A stretch of 64,000 nucleotides of DNA from Notospermus geniculatus (Eukaryota; Nemertea; Pilidiophora; Heteronemertea; Lineidae). The notes under the pieces were generated by a model. The model was given only the letters and a program-made list of their open reading frames with translations, made no database searches and was not told where the DNA came from. The stretch spans positions 717,360 through 781,359 of the forward strand of contig NMRB01000028.1 in the NCBI GenBank assembly GCA_002633025.1, given 5' to 3'. Within the stretch, counting starts at the first letter, position 1; every line of letters begins with the position of its first letter. This document shows positions 62,373 through 64,000 of the stretch, in pieces. The position numbers and the translations under genes are program-made.

Positions 62373-62469
62373 GGGCCGATTTCACAAAGCGCGTTTAAGA
62401 CTTAGACGCGTGTAACTTCGCTAAATGCACGCACTTCCACCATGCATTTGACGAAGTTACACGCGTCTA

Positions 62470-62758
62470 AAGGCCCGTTTCCACAGAAGCGGTAGCGTGA
62501 GCGTTTTTACGCTTCGCCCATTGTTTGGAAGCAGAGCGGCGGAAAATAACAAAATAGGGAGGTTTCGAAATCAAACGATAAACGTAAACGTTAACGACAA
62601 CGTTATTTTCATAGTACACATTAACCAGATTTTATACTGCATTTTCGGTACAAAAAGAACGTTGTCGTTAACGTTTACGTTTATCGTTTGATTTCGAAAC
62701 CTCCCTAATATTTGACGCATCACGCAGCGTTAAACGCGTCTGTGGAAACGAGCCTTAA
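62470..62758. mobile_element. Middle element of the MITE nest
   Basis: AAGGCCCGTTTCCACAGAAGC at the left end pairs with GTCTGTGGAAACGAGCCTT at the right. The GTTTCCAC terminus resembles that of 16369-16555. It is interrupted by the innermost element. Confidence 0.8.
62555..62706. mobile_element. Innermost element of the MITE nest
   Basis: TAGGGAGGTTTCGAAATC and its inverted GATTTCGAAACCTCCCTA bound arms of about 49 bases that include CGATAAACGTAAACGTTAAC. The GGGAGGTTTCG terminus is shared with 16237-16364. Confidence 0.85.
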
Positions 62759-62787
62759 GTCTTAAACGCCCTTTGTGAAATCGGCCC

Positions 62788-64000
62788 ATGGATTTTAAAT
62801 CAACCCTGGCTCTTCACGTCCGTCGCAGGGGCCGGTAAGCTGTGGTGCCTTGTACCTTACCATTGCAAGGGCAGGTAAAGGACCCCATCCAAGTGAGCAA
62901 CATGAGTAGCTTAGGATGGCCTCTGCTTACCAGGGCCAATCATGATTTGACTTCGGCCCTGATGGAGAAATACGATACGAAGTCTGGGACGTGCTGAAGC
63001 GAACCATTCACGCCAGAAAAGCCAAACGCTCAAAATATCGGAACGAGGTTTTTTCAGAACCTACCGACTTCCACACCAGAATCAAAAGCAACAAGTCCCG
63101 CAATGTCCTCCACGATATTGGCTGACACAAACCTGACATTATCTTTTTTTCTAATCGACACAACACCGGAGGTTGTGTCGCGGTATAATAACAAATCGAA
63201 CATTGAGTTCATTGATGTGAATTGCCACCCGCAGACATGAACAGGAAAATTGATTCCGTGTCACGAGGTTGACATTATTTTCAAATTTCCTTTCCATTGT
63301 TAATTTCAACATTCACACTTTCGTAGCAGATGGCTTTCAGATCACATTTTTGGGGCGTTAAACGCCTTGGCGACCTTTCATTCCTCTTTGTACGAAGATA
63401 GAAACAACTGATGCAAAATGCCAGAGTTTCGCATTTACTCAGTTTCCCTTCATTATATGGGGTACAACACTCTGAACGGGCCTGACAGATTTGTCTGTCT
63501 CCTCTGTTGTCTTTCGTATGGAGACATTGAGATAGGGGGAACATTAGAAAACGTTACACCGGGATTTCGTACAATAGCAAAGCTGCTCAGATTGCTGGTC
63601 ATTCAAGACCCGTGCCTTGCCTGCTGGCGCAATTTGGTCAATTCTCCAAACGGGTACCACTACTTACTCACAAATCTCGGATATACTTTTGCGATTGGTA
63701 GAGTACCGCACGCCATCGTGACTAACAAAGTTTTGACCACTGCCACCTTCTTTACATGACGTAACCTGCACAAATGGAACACCAAGACGGTGGCATTGGA
63801 GCGAACTTGTGCAGAGAAAACGCCAGAAGAAAACTAAATGACTTTGAGGCACATACATGTAATCAAAAGAGGAACAATTTAAAAAACTTCACCAACATAT
63901 TATATTGATGATGAGATAGAAATCGGCTTCACCATCGTAAACTTACCCCGTTAAGATAGATCAACTCAAAAAGCATTAAGGCATCCATAGTATAGGCCTA
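62788..64000. other. 3' end of window without a recognised gene
   Basis: The first 170 bases look like SINE body. Beyond that only weak open frames occur. A possible minus-strand exon at 63672-63765 has an acceptor and donor but no identifiable domain. Confidence 0.35.

Larger units (their letters stand above)
62373..62787. mobile_element. Outermost element of a three-level MITE nest
   Basis: Termini: GGGCCGATTTCACAAAG at the left and CTTTGTGAAATCGGCCC at the right, with TTTAAGACTTA/TAAGTCTTAAA inside. It contains a perfect 19-base-arm hairpin (62402-62420 against 62452-62470) and two further elements described separately. Confidence 0.85.

Noticed and set aside
63672-63765. Possible minus-strand exon with acceptor TTTGTGCAG and donor GTGAGT
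   Set aside because: Two of its reading frames are open and neither shows a recognisable domain; its phase does not fit the next known exon.

Overview
The window is animal nuclear DNA. It has spliced genes with GT-AG introns, long gene-poor stretches packed with short palindromic mobile elements and minisatellites, and three ambiguous or gap positions (6663, 16813-16873, 17903). The gene set (a parathyroid-hormone-receptor-like GPCR, cullin-2, a paraxis/scleraxis bHLH factor, an ankyrin/SOCS-box protein, lineage-expanded TRIM proteins and a laminin-G protein), the compact introns and the very frequent TAGGCCTA and TACATGTA palindromes suggest an invertebrate, most likely a deuterostome such as an echinoderm or hemichordate. 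The species assignment is inference.

Layout. At 1.1-2.3 kb, minus strand, is the 3' exon of an ankyrin-repeat/SOCS-box (ASB-like) protein. From 2.3 to about 22.4 kb no convincing coding gene is seen; the stretch holds palindromic elements, a MITE with an internally expanded tandem array (7.5 kb), a TATA/CRE promoter-like region (8.8-9.1 kb), a 659-bp direct duplication beside an assembly gap (17.2-18.9 kb) and simple repeats. At 22.5-30.1 kb are two tandem paralogous plus-strand genes for RING/B-box/coiled-coil (TRIM) proteins, part of a duplicated block of about 4 kb. From 33.3 to 43.8 kb, plus strand, eleven coding exons encode a class B GPCR closest to vertebrate PTH/PTHrP receptors; only the signal-peptide exon was not found. 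From 53.9 down to 47.8 kb, minus strand, a complete 19-coding-exon CUL2 gene predicts 745 residues. Its first coding intron has the hallmarks of a U12-type AT-AC intron. At 57.4-56.0 kb, minus strand, is a two-exon paraxis/scleraxis-type bHLH gene. At 59.5-58.6 kb, minus strand, are the last exons of a laminin-G-domain protein. The remaining 4 kb has no clear gene but contains adjacent hairpin MITEs and a three-level nest of palindromic elements inserted beside a tRNA-derived SINE-like sequence.

The genes do not form an operon or single pathway. Three are ubiquitin-ligase parts: the ASB-like SOCS-box receptor (normally used with elongin B/C and CUL5), the two TRIM RING proteins, and CUL2 itself (an elongin B/C-dependent scaffold). 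Their neighbourhood may be coincidental. The most notable observations are the AT-AC intron in CUL2, the nested MITEs, the MITE family with one copy turned into a tandem array, and the recent TRIM duplication with a 91-bp tandem repeat that starts inside the stop-codon region of the second copy.
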